A stretch of 64,000 bases of DNA from Petunia secreta (GCA_029990175.1 JARKIP010000049.1:8844001-8908000), one strand, 5' to 3'; counted from the first letter of the stretch, positions 12,309-23,460 are shown. The notes: generated by a model from the letters alone, not told the origin. Numbers and translations: made by a program.

Positions 12309-15300
12309 ATGATGGAGAAATCATGGGTTTGTACTTTTGTTACTCAGGTTGTTTTATGTCTATCTCTTTACCTTGTTCTCAACTTGGGTCAAATTCAAAA
12401 GCCAATGTTAAGGAATGCAAATGAGAATAATTCTATGGATGTAAATTTCATTAGTGTTTTAGGGGGTTTTAGGCCTCTTCAAGAACAGACCCTTCTTCTC
12501 AAACAGGTCAGTTTCTCTATCATTCTTGAAATGTTTTCGTGATAGTAATAAGTTTGGTAACGTTGTTTTTAATAATATTGGTGTGAGACGAATTTGATGG
12601 AGCAACATGGTCGGTGAGAATTCATATAGTCTGACCCCAACTTAGTAGTCGTTGTAATTGGCCAAAGGAGTTATTTTTCTTGAAATGTTCCTTGTTGGAA
12701 ACTGAAATTCATAGAAGACTTTAGAAACTCTGACTTCTTTCTTTTTGCATAATTTGGTGTTGAGGAAATGTAATTCAGCTCCAATATGTCATTTGGACAA
12801 AGAGTTATGATGCCCGTTAATATTATCAGCATTTGAAAATATGCAACTTGTTTTGCTAAAAGAGAATACGTTGAAAGGAGATAGCGTAGCATATGGTTCG
12901 TACTCTTTGTATCATTCTGATAATTGGTGTTGTAGCAAATTGAAATATAGCAAAACTTTGTTCTTCTGACAAAAGCTTCCTTTAGGGATGTTAAAATGAA
13001 AATGTATGATGTTCATTTTTTGGCTGATCTATTTTTGGCTTGAATCTTATATTGAATGAAGGTAGAGAAGGTGGCAAAGAAATTCAATGCAAGATTTGTG
13101 ATCAACATAAGTGAACTTGGAGAAGATGACCCGCTCGTTCAAAATGTAAGCCCTCCAACGACTTCAAAAGTGCAGATCTCAGTGGTAGATTAATTTGATT
13201 GCAGCAATACTGGTCTAGAATCTAACATGGCTAATGGATTGATTTAAGATTAGAGAGTTTATTAAGTTTTCTTGGGCCCATATTTCGTGATCATTGTTTT
13301 TGTGCACAACACATTTCATTCTGTGCATTTTACTGGTATCTTCTAGTTACAAACATTAGGAAGATTGTACTGTTCAGGTTTCATATGAGTTGTTTGACTA
13401 TGCAAGAACTTCTGTTTGAACACATGACTTGTTAACTTCTCTTCTAGTGCAAAATATATGTGGCTTGTGAACTTGCTACTCTTTCAAGTGGCAAGATCCA
13501 GGGTAGTAGTTATCACAGAAACACATGCTCACAACTTCGGTTGACAAAGAGGAATCTGCACCCTAACATAAAACCACATGCCCCATTTGTCCTGTTGTGG
13601 AACTCATCAATGCAATGACTATGAGGTTTCTTTTTAAAAATATGAGAATTTGATGAAATGATAATTTTACACCTTCACTGCTCCCTTACAGGCTACTTGG
13701 CATTCTCCTTCCGTGAAGATTCCCTGGTATTATGCTCTATGAATAAGCAGTTTGTTCTCTTGAACTAACTATTTTACTTTTAAATCTGGGATTCATCATT
13801 TGAAATAAATTGTCTTTCCGGTTCCTCTTCAGCCATCCTCAACTTGTAGGTACTCTACTCGAGCTCTCAAAGGACGAGGGGTGAGTCACTACCTTGAACA
13901 ATTCAAGTTTACCCATGGAAGCTTAGATATTATAGTATTGGATACAGGATTATACGAGGTAAATGTTTTTTTATCTGATTAAAATTGGCTTTTAGGCATG
14001 TTATCAAGAATCACTTCCACGTATGGATTTACATCAAAGCTCTATAAACCTTTTCATTGTGTTTCCTCGCACACCCTTCCATTCCCTCCTCCTTTGCGGG
14101 CCCGTGGAGGTGGGGGGGGGGGGGTGTGGAGGAGATTATGTTTCAAGAGGAAGTCGTGGCTTAGGACGGTAGAAGTCATCAGAGGCAGCATATGAATTGG
14201 ATTACTCAAAAGAAAAGCATACTTGTGCCCGAGTCATTTTCTCTTTCACTTTCTTTTGGTGTGTCTTCTTTACTCTAAAACCTGGGCGTTCCCCGGTTTC
14301 TCGGAGTGTGAATGGTTATCGTCTTCTTCCCTTTTTTAGCTGAACCTAGAATTGCTTTCTTCTGACTTGATTGTCTCCTGATGTCTCTGTAGGATAAGGT
14401 TGCATTTTGTTTACAATGTTTTTACTTTATCCTCTCCTGATATGTCTACAACATCCCTATGAAAATTCAGAAAGTTGATCCAAAGGCCTTAAATACAGCA
14501 ACTTCGATTGCATGTCATTTGAATTATATTTGTATTTAGCTTCTTTGCCTCTAATCCATCCGACCAGTGTAAGGTTACTGAATAACCTTCAATACAGCAA
14601 TTGAGAAGTTCAATACCAGAGGATCAGATCAAATTCTCAGCTTGTGTTCGATTTGATAATCTTTTAACTTGTAAGTTTTAGCCTGTGTTAGATTTGATAG
14701 TCTTATAAGTCTTTTTGGATGAATAAAGGGAGTTTTGATGCCTACTGTGGCAGTTTGCAGGGTTCTATAGGACTTTCAACCATTTTTAACTTTTTAGTCA
14801 GCTTTGAACATAGACGCGAATGTACAGAATGGATGAACATACTTTATGGGTGTAAAAATGGTTTATGACCTACTTATTTCTTAGTTAACTCATTGCTCCA
14901 ATTCTGTTTTGAGCCTCTCCACCAGCTGATTCTATGTCTTGCTTAATTTCTTTCTGTTGGATCGTAAGTTTGTGAGAATTTCAGCAATGGATCCTCAAGA
15001 AAACTGCTGATATTATATAGTTTCAACTAGATGTATTTTTCCAGTCTTACCCTTAATCTCAATTGATCCCAGAAAAATGTTCCATCTTCCCTGAGAGCGA
15101 TATTATTCTCATTCTTTAATTTACATAAATTTCAATTCTTTTCCTTTTGATGCACGATCTTTCTACAGTGCTTGTAACCTTGTTGTTCTTGTTTCTAGAT
15201 TGGTACTGGAGATAATCAATCACAATGGCTGATAAACACACTTGAAAATCGTGAAAGCAAATGGTACCTCCAAGCTTCATTATATTACTCCAATGAGAAA

Positions 15301-16109
15301 ATTTGTCAATGCGTTGCCTGAGCAGTTGTGGCCTCACAGTGTGACTAAAGTGATATCTCGTTAATGCAGGTGCATTGCGGTCGGATTCCATCCATTGGTA
15401 TCTTGCGAAGAAGATATTACCCAAAGGGGACTAAAGCACAAATTTCAGTCTTTACATGATTTATTTTTGAAATACGGCGTGGTAAGTCAAGGTTTTGATG
15501 CTAAAAGTTCATTTCTCCAAAGAACAATTGAGCATGGAACCTGAGGGATACCTTAATACTAGATACCATCTTCATCTGCCAAAACTGTGTTTCTAAATGG
15601 ATAAATCTCCTCGTATAACAAATTGAAGACTCTAAACTCAACGTGTTTTGCTTTTTCCTATTTAGGATGCATATATAAGCGGACAGGCTTGTGCTGACTA
15701 TGTTGAGAAAATACCTGTTGTAAAATCCGAAACAGGAACTGCCAGATATACAGGACCTATGCTTACTAAAGTGAATCAGAACTTGCTCTACTCTATGTTA
15801 GTGTTTCTCTTGGTGTTCGATAAACTTCTGAGACTTAAGTGTACACTTATTCTTCGTCATTGTATAACCTTTTCTCTTTATTTTGGTTTTTCTTAGGGAA
15901 AAAGTAAATGGTTTCCTCCTCCACAAAGTCAACGCTCTAGAGATTGTGAGTATTTTGATTCTGGTTCAATATTTTACAAAAGCACCTTATGTTATGTTCT
16001 TGGTGTTTTTAACAATCAGTGTTTCTAGCAGGTATCCTACTTAGTCACCTTGGAAGGTGATGTTGTGCAGAAAATCTTTCTCCAACAAAGAGGCAAAGAG
16101 GTTATGTAG
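12309..16109 (+). CDS. Calcineurin/purple-acid-phosphatase-like protein, probably catalytically inactive (unit 1)
   Basis: Nine exons joined by GT..AG introns: 12309-12506, 13062-13145, 13692-13726, 13850-13958, 15199-15263, 15370-15481, 15666-15796, 15897-15945, 16032-16109. They give one open frame of 286 codons plus TAG. The start is the first of two adjacent ATGs. Residues about 8-28 are hydrophobic (signal anchor or signal peptide). The middle has metallophosphoesterase-fold blocks: LDIIVLDTGLYE, QSQWL, KWCIAVGFHPLVSC, LHDLFLKYGVDAYISG. The usual metal-binding motifs (GDWG, GDNFY, GNHD, GHH, GHDH) appear as VLGGF, ISELGE, STRAL, GFHP and GQAC, so catalysis is doubtful. The product is likely secretory or membrane-anchored. 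The fold assignment rests on remembered family patterns; the exon structure is read directly. Confidence 0.75.
14111..14123. repeat. Poly-G run in intron 4
   Basis: A run of 13 G inside the 1.2-kb fourth intron. The unit-2 copy has 12, which accounts for a one-base change in register between the units. Confidence 0.85.
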
Positions 16110-16651
16110 ATATGAAGCAGAAGTTAATGTCGATATTCTGGAGCTCCCAAACCATTTAGTGGGAACCATATTCTTCATATCCCTAATCCTCGTTCGTGTT
16201 ATTGTCAGAGGAGGGAATGAATAGAGATCCAATCAAATATTGGTGATGAGTCCTCGCTTCTTTTCCCATTTTGTAGAATAAGGGAGGAAAGAGAAGGAAC
16301 GAAAAAAGGTAGGATTCAACACTTGGGCTCAAGTTCCATTTAACTGAACATTCCCCATTTTGGCTGTTCATTAAAAGGCTGTAGCTTTGGTATAGGGTGT
16401 GTTTCAGTTGGTCAGTTTGCTTCCAACCTTCTGGTTTTCCTAAGTTGAATTGGCGATTTGCAATTGTAATCTGTCACATATTGAAAGGTGTTCTGAGTTG
16501 GAAAAAAAAAGGTGTTCTGAGCATGCTGATGTTCATTTTGAATGTACCTGGATCTTTTACTGTTAATGCATCCATATCTAAGATTGATTTAAACTGGTAC
16601 ATATCTTGCCAAAAAAAAAAAATGTTTTGAAGAAGTTCCAATTAGAAGGTA
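16110..16651. other. 3' flank of the phosphoesterase-like gene
   Basis: Probable 3' untranslated and downstream sequence, with a purely genomic A-run at about 16611-16621 whose length differs in unit 2. No other gene was seen. Confidence 0.4.
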
Positions 16652-17031
16652 CTACCTCCATCCAATATAAGTGTTCATTTTACTTTTTTCATGTACTCGT
16701 CAAATATTTTTTTTTTAATCGATGGTCTATCAAAAATAGCATATCTACCTTGGTGGGATAAGGTTTGCTTACATCTCGTCTCATATCCAGACTCCACTTG
16801 TAGTATATCAATTGGTGTGTTGTATTATTAAATAGTATTATGTATGTTTTACCTCATTACCTTCATTTATTGATTTCGATAAATCAAACGTAAGTCCAAC
16901 TAATCATTTCTTATCTCTTTAAATGCAAGAGTAAAATTGGAAAAGTATAGTTAATTCTGTATTTATTTTTTTAAAGTGACAGTTATTCTGACGTAAATGA
17001 AAAAACAAAAGTGGCATAAGTGGGTAGGTAG
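16652..17031. mobile_element. Stowaway-like MITE interrupted by a SINE
   Basis: The left end TA|CTACCTCCATCC and right end GGTAGGTAG|TA are inverted and flanked by TA. Both ends continue with matching inverted sequence (TTTTTTCATG type). The interior is split by a TS-like SINE at about 16722-16829. Confidence 0.65.
16722..16829 (+). mobile_element. TS-family SINE fragment
   Basis: Contains the TS landmarks GGTCTATC, a variant of the pyrimidine-rich middle, and CCACTTGTAG followed by TTGGTGTGTTG at the 3' end. It is closely related to 27051-27159. TS SINEs are typical of Solanaceae. Confidence 0.6.
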
Positions 17032-17107
17032 TATTTAAACCTGATTAGAGGAACCAAAAATCTAAGTTAGTAGTTAAAAATAAAATGAGAATACAAATTA
17101 AGTAGTA

Positions 17108-17335
17108 CTCCCTCCGTCCCAATTTATTTGTCATAGTTTGACTTGACACAATATTTAATAAAGTTAGGAAGACTTTTGAAACTTGTGGTCTAAAATAAGT
17201 CATGGATATTTGTGTGGCTATAAATGAGTCAAAAAGTAACTTTAGAGTTGAATTATTGACAAATTTTGAAATATGACAATTTTTTTGGGATAGACAAATA
17301 AGGAAAGTATGACAAACAAAGTGGGACAGAGGGAG
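17108..17335. mobile_element. Stowaway MITE
   Basis: TA|CTCCCTCCGTCCCA at the left and TGGGACAGAGGGAG|TA at the right form near-perfect terminal inverted repeats with TA target duplication, 228 bp in total. Confidence 0.9.
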
Positions 17336-17774
17336 TAATACATATCTTGGCTTGTGATACTTTATCTCCAAGGTTTTCCCTATTTTTTCCCCCTAAAAAT
17401 GGGGAAATCCTTATTTTAGGAAAACTTACTCCAACCATTACCCCATTTTTTTCCCTAAAAAGAATATTTCTTTTTATATTCTTCTCTGTCTTCTATATTA
17501 TATTATTATTATTATTATTATTTTTATCTCAATTTTATTTTCTTATTTCCATTAAACAAATTCTATCTTTTTTTTTTACATATTTGTCACACATAATTTA
17601 TATTCAATATAAATTTATTTTCTACCATAAAATATTAAACAATATAATTTGTAAGAAAATATTAAAGATTATATATATGAACGGATAATTCAAATAAAAG
17701 TGAAATAATTGTGATACAAAATAATTAAATACATATTACATTACGATAAAATTCGAAATACTACATGTAGAACT

Positions 17775-18158
17775 TCAATTTGCACCTCTAGTATGCTCCC
17801 ATAAATGATCTATTAATGAATTACGAAGTTCAAAATGAGCATCTTTGTTCCTAATTCTTCCATATCTAGCTAAAAATTCTTGAAATCGTTGATTTTCATC
17901 TATTGCCATTTCTACTCCTGGAACTGGACCTTCCAAATCATCTTGAATTGGTGCATTAAGATCACGCTCATTCTCGATTATCATGTTGTGCAGTATAATA
18001 CATGTAGTCATTATATCATGTAGCACTTTTTTTCCCAAAAACGTGACGGTCCTGCAACAATTGCAAAACATTGTTGCAAAACACCGAATGCAACGTTCAA
18101 CATTTTTTTTATATTTGCACCTTTCATTGTTTTTTATGGTTATATCTTTTTTATACAA
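17775..18158 (-). pseudogene. PIF/Harbinger transposase (HARBI1/ALP1-like) C-terminal fragment
   Basis: The 127-residue frame contains CIILHNMIIENERD, a hallmark of the last part of PIF/Harbinger DDE transposases, followed by a charged tail ending LWEHTRGAN. The N-terminal domain and the first catalytic residues are absent, so this is a remnant left in the element arm. Confidence 0.75.
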
Positions 18159-18800
18159 TTATAACTTATAATAAAATTAACTACCAATTTTACATAAAAA
18201 AATAGATACACGATAATTAAATTTTCAAAATAATACGACAATGCTAAGACTATAAATTATTTATATAAAGATATTATATAAAAATAATTACATTTATATA
18301 AAGAGATAAATTTAAAGGTTAAATAATAAAAATAATATTATTTTAATGGTGAATAGTAAATAGGGAGATGAATAGTGTGTCCCCAAATTTGGGGAAACAC
18401 TATTCACTCCAAGGGTTGTCCTCCAAGGATTGTCCCTAAACCCATTTTTACCTATTTTTAGGGACACATTTAGGGAAATTTTACTCCAATGGCTTCCTAT
18501 TTGTGTCCCTAAATTAGGGAGTGAATAGTATTTTCCCAAATTTGGGGACACACTATTCATCTCCCTATTAACTATTCACCATTAAAATAGTATTCTTTTT
18601 ATTATTTAACCTTTTAATTTATTTCTTTATATAAATGTAATTATGTTTTTATAATATCTTTATATAATTAATTTATCGTCTTAGCATTGTCGTGTTATTT
18701 TGAAAATTTAATTATCGTGTATCTATTTTTTTATATAAAATTGGTAATTAATTTTATTATGAGTTATAATTGTATAAAAAAGATATAACCATCACAAACA

Positions 18801-18935
18801 ATGGCAGTAGATGAAAATCAACGATTTCAAGAATTTTTAGCTAGATACGGAAGAATTAGGAACAGAGATGCTCATTTTGAACTTCGTAATGCATTAGTAG
18901 ATCATTTATGGGAGCATACTAGAGGTGCAAATTGA
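18801..18935 (+). pseudogene. PIF/Harbinger transposase tail, inverted copy
   Basis: The 45-codon frame ends in the same tail (QRFQEFLARYGRIR..LWEHTRGAN) as the minus-strand fragment in the left arm, with a few substitutions. The CIILHNM part is lost here, so the arms are not perfect mirror copies. Confidence 0.75.
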
Positions 18936-19152
18936 ATTTTTATGTAGTATTTCGAATGAATTTTATCGTAATGTAATATGTATTTAATTATTTTGTATCA
19001 CAATGATTTCACTTTTATTTGAATTATCCGTTCATATATATAATCTTTAATATTTTCTTACAAATTATATTGTTTAAATTTTATGGTAGAAAATAAATTT
19101 ATATTGAATATAAACTATGTGTGACAAATATGTAAAAAAGAAAATAAAAGAT

Positions 19153-19841
19153 TGTTTAACCTGGATCCGATTTTAGGCCAATCAACAATTAAATTTATAT
19201 TTGCGGAGTCACGATCAATAGTTGAGATTAAGAGTTTGAATGACGAGCTAAAACGGTGATAATACGAGAACAAAATATACATATTAACTAATAAAGATAA
19301 AGCATAAACGGAAATAAGGAGAGGTAACCGTATCGTATCACTTATCTTCGGTGAGAGCTCTTCGATACCAGTCGCACTTAGAGGATCAAAGAACTAAAGT
19401 AATAGGCAAAATATGAGCAAACAGAAATATCTGAGCAAGAGTGAGAGAGTATTCTTATTGATATTGTAGACAGGAAGTCAAGTTGTTTTACAATCGTTTA
19501 GGGTGAATGCTATTTATAAGTCTGATAGGCACCCGTTGGGATTCGTAACTGCTGGGCATGGATCCGTCTGGATAAGTAACTGCTGGGCACGTATCCGTTG
19601 GAGGCATAACCGCTGGGTTGTAATGATTGCATTAATGACCATTGATTGAATGATCGTGAATGATCATATTATTAACTGCTTACTTAGACCGTGTTGACTG
19701 TTGAAGTATTTCATAACTCCTTTAGGTCTGCTCGTGATAAACGTCTGTCGGTTAGATGTCTGTCCGTTAAAACTTCTACCCGTGCCACGTGGTAGACACG
19801 TGTCACACCTTTTCAAGTCCAGTCAGCATTTATCCAATACA
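19153..19841. mobile_element. Probable solo LTR inside the right arm
   Basis: The arm symmetry breaks at 19153 and resumes after 19841. The insert starts TG and ends CA, with similar A-rich pentamers (AAGAT/AAAAT) at its borders. No internal retroelement genes are present. The last 93 bp survive in unit 2 (44211-44303). Confidence 0.5.
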
Positions 19842-20139
19842 AAAATAGAATTTGTTTAATGGAAATATGAAAATAAAATTGAGATAAAGATAATAATATA
19901 ATATAGAAGAGAGAGAAGAATATAAAAAAAATATTCTTTTTAGAGATAAAAATAAAAAAATAATTGGAGTAAGTTTTTCTTAAAATAGGTATTTCCCCAT
20001 TTTAGGAGAAAAAATAGGGAAAACCTTGGAGTTGCCCTTGTACGTATATTACACTCATAATAATTTAGTCGTGTGATAGAAAGATCTCTAACCAAATCCA
20101 ATAAGATAGACTAAATAAATTGGAATGCTGATTCTACGA

Positions 20140-20304
20140 ATTAAGACTAAGATACCCTTCCACTTCGATATGTACGAGGCTAACCTATAGCAAAACTAAG
20201 CAGCAAATAAATACTCACGTGAGGGCAAAAAGTAGAAACATTGCATCCTTTAAAAACCCACTTTATACAAGCAATAAGCAGACAGAAAGCTCAGTTCCTC
20301 AGTG
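20140..20304 (+). promoter_or_regulatory. Possible promoter block: G-box plus TTTAAA
   Basis: CACGTG within ACTCACGTGAG (20213-20223) is followed about 28 bp later by TTTAAAAA (20249-20256), just before a PK element. The same arrangement is conserved at 24925-25104 and in degraded form at about 28940-29090. Promoter function is inference. Confidence 0.35.
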
Positions 20305-20383
20305 AGAAAAGCAGAGAGGAGGGAGTTCTTGCAAGGGTGGTTGCCCCTCTCTTCAACTTTATTGTTTTCTCAAACAGCCCTTC
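20305..20383 (+). ncRNA. PK element 1
   Basis: Carries GCAGAGAGGAGGG, AAGGGTGGTTGCCCCTCTC and, downstream, CAAACAGCCC. Both pseudoknot-forming pairs can be drawn. It follows the G-box/TTTAAA block. Confidence 0.35.
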
Positions 20384-20465
20384 ACGTTTCAATCAAATCT
20401 ATTTCCAAACGCTAGCTTTTTTAAGGTTCTTGACTCAATTGGTCCTGTAAAAGAAGGTACTTTTT

Positions 20466-20665
20466 GAGGTACTTTTATTCTTTATCTGGGTAAATTTATA
20501 AGACAAGAGAATAAAGGGCACCTGTATCTTGGCGGGGCAACACGGATTGCAATTGATTTTGTACCAGGTAGCCACTCTAAGGGCTGCTATTTACATTTTA
20601 GCCACTATAAGAATGGCTATTTGTATCATGCAACCAGTGTTTGCAGCCATGGCAGTGTCTTCATT
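20466..20665 (+). pseudogene. Decayed CD element lacking both boxes
   Basis: Retains CTTGGCGGGGCAAC and TTTGCAGCCATGG but has GAGGTACTTTT where stem plus C box should be, and no CTGA end. The hairpin loop holds an extra segment built on AGCCACTATAAG. Confidence 0.4.
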
Positions 20666-20790
20666 CTCTTGTTCTTATGGCGTTTTTGGTGTGAAGGAAA
20701 ATGTTTATAATACTAATGAAATTCAGTATTTGATTACCAATGTATTATGTTCCCTCTAAGAAGAATAAAGTTGACACTTTTCTGCCCAGA

Positions 20791-20904
20791 AAATGAAATG
20801 AGGTTAATAGAGAGAAGGGATTTTCTTGTAAGGGTGGTTGCCCCTCTCTGTTATGCCAATGATTTTATATATTTAGCTACTAAACCAACAGCCCTTGTTC
20901 ATGA
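20791..20904 (+). ncRNA. PK element 2 (clear pseudoknot geometry)
   Basis: Stem 1 pairs AGAGAG (20809-20814) with CTCTCT (20844-20849). Stem 2 pairs AAGGGTGGTTG (20830-20840) with CAACAGCCCTT (20886-20896) with one internal mismatch and one G-U. The strands interleave, so both helices together would make an H-type pseudoknot. GGG/CCC next to TGGTTG is a competing local hairpin. Not recognised as any known RNA. Confidence 0.45.
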
Positions 20905-21058
20905 TATACTCTGGAACTGCAGATATATACATGTGGACTTTTAACTGAAAGACCCTTGTAAGTCTTGACCTTTACAGGTTGTTTGGATGGTTGTTACCTA
21001 TTGTATGGTATTGTATTGCGTGTGTTACTTTTGCCTCCTTTCGAGTAATTGCACAATA

Positions 21059-21246
21059 GAGGCAGTGATGATAATGATGTTTCACTTTCTGGGCTAACAA
21101 AGTCGGGCATCGAGGATAATGCAGCCTGTATCTTGGCAGGGCAAACCTGGATGGCTTGTGATTGGCTCTTTCACATGCAACCAGTGATTTTGCAGCCATG
21201 GCGTGGTTGCCTTCTCTTTGCCCGAGAAATGCAGTATCTGAGCCTC
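21059..21246 (+). ncRNA. CD element 1, box C/D-like structured RNA candidate
   Basis: The stem GAGGC (21059-21063) pairs with GCCTC (21242-21246). The C box GTGATGA is at 21065-21071 and the D box CTGA at 21238-21241. Inside, TGGC, GCAA and CCTGG-type segments pair with a downstream CCAGTG, TTGC and GCCA series. At 188 nt it is longer than most plant C/D guide snoRNAs, and the sequence before the D box varies between copies, so a methylation-guide role is not implied. Confidence 0.55.
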
Positions 21247-21326
21247 AAATTCCCGTGAATCAAACTTGCGACCTTTTGTGCTTTCAATCCAATCATTGCT
21301 GCTTTGGAAGACTGAATGAGCATTAA

Positions 21327-21437
21327 GCTCAGAGAGGAAAGAGGAGTCACGAGGAGATGAGTTTTTACAGGGGTGGTTGCCCCTCTCTGCCACTCTAACG
21401 ACTTCTCATATGAAAAAGGCCAAACAACCCTTCAAGT
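21327..21437 (+). ncRNA. PK element 3
   Basis: AGAGAG upstream and CTCTCT after GGGTGGTTGCCC form stem 1; the 3' partner reads AAACAACCC. A longer left loop than in element 2. Confidence 0.35.
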
Positions 21438-21546
21438 TTCAGGGAAATCTACGTTCAAATGCCTACGTTTAACCACTCGTCCTATTGTACTCTGAATCTT
21501 GTTTCAGGTTTTTGACTCAAATGGTAGCTAGTATAGAGTAGTATTT

Positions 21547-21630
21547 TGCAGAGAGGAGGGAGTTCTTGTAAGGGTGGTTGCCCCTCTCAGCAACTTTAAT
21601 GGTTTCTCAAACAGCCCTTCAAGTTTCAAC
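21547..21630 (+). ncRNA. PK element 4
   Basis: GCAGAGAGGAGGG start with AAGGGTGGTTGCCCCTCTC and AAACAGCCCTT. Very close to element 1. Confidence 0.35.
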
Positions 21631-21689
21631 TAAATCTATGTCCAAACGCTAGCTTTCTAAGGTTCTTGGTTACAATGAGAATAAAGTCG

Positions 21690-22060
21690 ACCTGTATTTT
21701 GGCAGGGCAAACCGGATGTCAAGTAATTTGTGAGATTTTGGTGACTAGTCAGTTTTTAAGTCGCTCAAAGAAACAATCAAAAGAAAATTTCTTGGGACTT
21801 CATATTTGAACTCCCCAGGAGATTTTCGTGGACTTCTCCGTGTTTCTTAAATATGGCTAGTCTGTTTCTCAATCAAGGCACTAACTAAGTGGCTATGGGA
21901 CCAAATTTTTACAAGTGTAATTTTGTGGTAATGATTCCAGGTAGCCACTATAAGGGCTGCTATTTACGTTAGCCACTATAAGAATGGCTATTTGTGCACT
22001 TCGTCCTCTGAATTTTGTATCATGCAACTGGTGGCCATGGCAGTGTCTTCATTATCTTGT
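21690..22060 (+). pseudogene. CD element split by an insertion
   Basis: The left half of the core (TTTTGGCAGGGCAAACCGG) at about 21698 is separated by roughly 300 bp from the right half (CAACTGGTGGCCATGG). C and D boxes are lost. The intervening DNA ends with the AGCCACTATAAG-type segment also seen in two other decayed copies. Confidence 0.4.
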
Positions 22061-22230
22061 CTGATTGTCAAATTCAACAATTTTGAGCTCAAATTTTGTT
22101 CTAAATGTGTCTTGGTATGAAGGAAAATGTTTCATTATGAATGTATTGGGTAAGATCAATAAAATCAGTACTTGGTGACCAATGTATCCTTCTAAGAAGA
22201 AAAAAGTTGACATTTTTCAGCCTAGAAAGA

Positions 22231-22340
22231 GAATGAGGTTAATAGAGAGAAGGGATTTTCTTTTAAGGGTGGTTGCCCCTCTCTATTATGCCAATGATTT
22301 TATATATTAGCTACAAAACCAACAGCCCGTGTTCATGAAA
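22231..22340 (+). ncRNA. PK element 5
   Basis: GAATGAGG start, AGAGAG/CTCTCT stem and AAGGGTGGTTG with CAACAGCCC partner, preceded by the recurring CAGCCTAGAAA leader. Confidence 0.4.
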
Positions 22341-22605
22341 TACTGAAACTGCACCATTATACCATAGACCTCACTGTACAGAGCCCGTCTGGGTGAGCTT
22401 AAAAGTGGCTTGCTTATAAGCTCATATGTGCTTATAAGCCCATGTGTGTGGACTTTTTAACCGAAAGTCCCTTGATTTTTACAGGTTGTTTGGATGGTTG
22501 TTACCCATGGGCTTAGCCCCCGTTTGTTTATAGTTTTTGGGGACATTTTTTGGGAAGTGTGTGTATATGTGTTACTTTTTACTCCTTTTGAGTAATTGTA
22601 CAATA

Positions 22606-22799
22606 GTGGCAGTGATGATAATGATATTTCACTTTCTGGCCTAATAAAGTCCGGCATCGAGGATATCGCGGCCCGTATCTTGGCAGGGCAAGCCCGGATG
22701 GCTTGTGATTGAGGCTTCTCTTTCACATGCAACCGGTTATTTTGCAGCCATGGCGTGGTGGCCTTCTCTTTGCCCGAGAAAATGCAGTATCTGAGCCTC
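22606..22799 (+). ncRNA. CD element 2
   Basis: C box GTGATGA (22612-22618) and D box CTGA (22791-22794). The closing stem is GTGGC/GCCTC with one mismatch. The core hairpin is strong: CCCGG pairs with CCGG, and GCCATGG closes it. Confidence 0.55.
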
Positions 22800-22807
22800 A
22801 AATTTAT

Positions 22808-22912
22808 GAAATGAAGCTAATAGAGGGAAGGGATTTTCTTCTAAGGGTGGTTGCCCCTCTCTGTTATGCCAAAGATTTTCTTTAACTACCAACAACCGTT
22901 GTTCTTGAAATA
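22808..22912 (+). ncRNA. PK element 6
   Basis: Starts GAAATGAAG only 9 nt after a CD element. Stem 1 and AAGGGTGGTTG are present; the 3' partner is weakened (CAACAACCGTT). Confidence 0.35.
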
Positions 22913-23031
22913 CTCAGAAACATGAGAAGAATTGGCTAAAAGACCTCTCAAGTCTGGAATTAAGAAAAGGGTCCTCATTGTGTATGAACATTGAAACAAA
23001 TGCTTCTCTACAGCTTTTGTCATGGACCTCA

Positions 23032-23033
<2 letters not shown>

Positions 23034-23063
<30 letters not shown>

Positions 23064-23074
23064 GTGTGTGTGTC
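23034..23074. repeat. (TG)n microsatellite
   Basis: About 20 TG units with one CG interruption. The unit-2 copy is 18 bp longer and uninterrupted. Confidence 0.9.
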
Positions 23075-23105
23075 TTGTTCCTCCTTTCCGAGTAATTGTA
23101 CAAAA

Positions 23106-23299
23106 GAGGCAGTGATGATAATGATGTTTCACTTTCTTGGCCAACAAATCTGGGCATCGAGGACAATCCGACCCATATCTTGGCAGGGCAAACCTGGATG
23201 GCTTGTGATTGAGGCTTCTCTTTCACATGCATCCGGTTCTTTTGCAGCCATGGCGTTGTCGCTTTCTCTTTGTTCCATTTCTTAGAATATCTGAGCCTC
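23106..23299 (+). ncRNA. CD element 3
   Basis: GAGGC/GCCTC stem, C box 23112-23118, D box 23291-23294. The core reads CTTGGCAGGGCAAACC then CCGGTTCTTTTGCAGCCATGG, with TTTTGC pairing GCAAA. Confidence 0.55.
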
Positions 23300-23380
23300 A
23301 GTTACCAACTAGTCCTTCTGGAATCTCCAGGACTCGGAACCCAAAAAAGAAAGTCAAGAATTTTCAAGTGGGAGCCAAGA

Positions 23381-23460
23381 ATTGAGGTAAATAAAGGGAA
23401 AGGATTTTCTCCTAAGGGTGGTTGCCCCTCTTTGTTGTGCTAATGATTTTCTTTATGGAA
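23381..23460 (+). ncRNA. PK element 7, 3' part replaced
   Basis: Good 5' half with AAGGGTGGTTGCCCCTC. The CAACAGCCC partner is absent; instead a GGAAAAGGGTCATATTTACCCC segment follows, as in elements 13 and 16. Confidence 0.3.

Larger units (their letters stand above)
17366..20031. mobile_element. Fold-back Harbinger-derived element, kilobase-scale palindrome
   Basis: The left end CTCCAAGGTTTTCCC and its inverse at 20017-20031 begin terminal inverted repeats of about 70 bp. The two arms are inverted copies over roughly 1 kb, meeting near 18360-18560 in a smaller palindrome. Each arm carries a transposase C-terminal remnant facing the centre-to-end direction. The right arm is split by a probable solo LTR (19153-19841). 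Most of this element is missing from unit 2. Confidence 0.75.

Noticed and set aside
13998..14195. Open frame inside intron 4 as an extra exon
   Set aside because: It breaks the frame of the gene model, contains the unstable poly-G run and has no splice logic with its neighbours.
20305..20904. PK elements as H/ACA snoRNAs (AGAAAA as H box, ACA three bases before GCC)
   Set aside because: The ACA-like triplet lies within the pairing strand, no two-hairpin structure with an internal pocket could be drawn, and the spacing does not fit.
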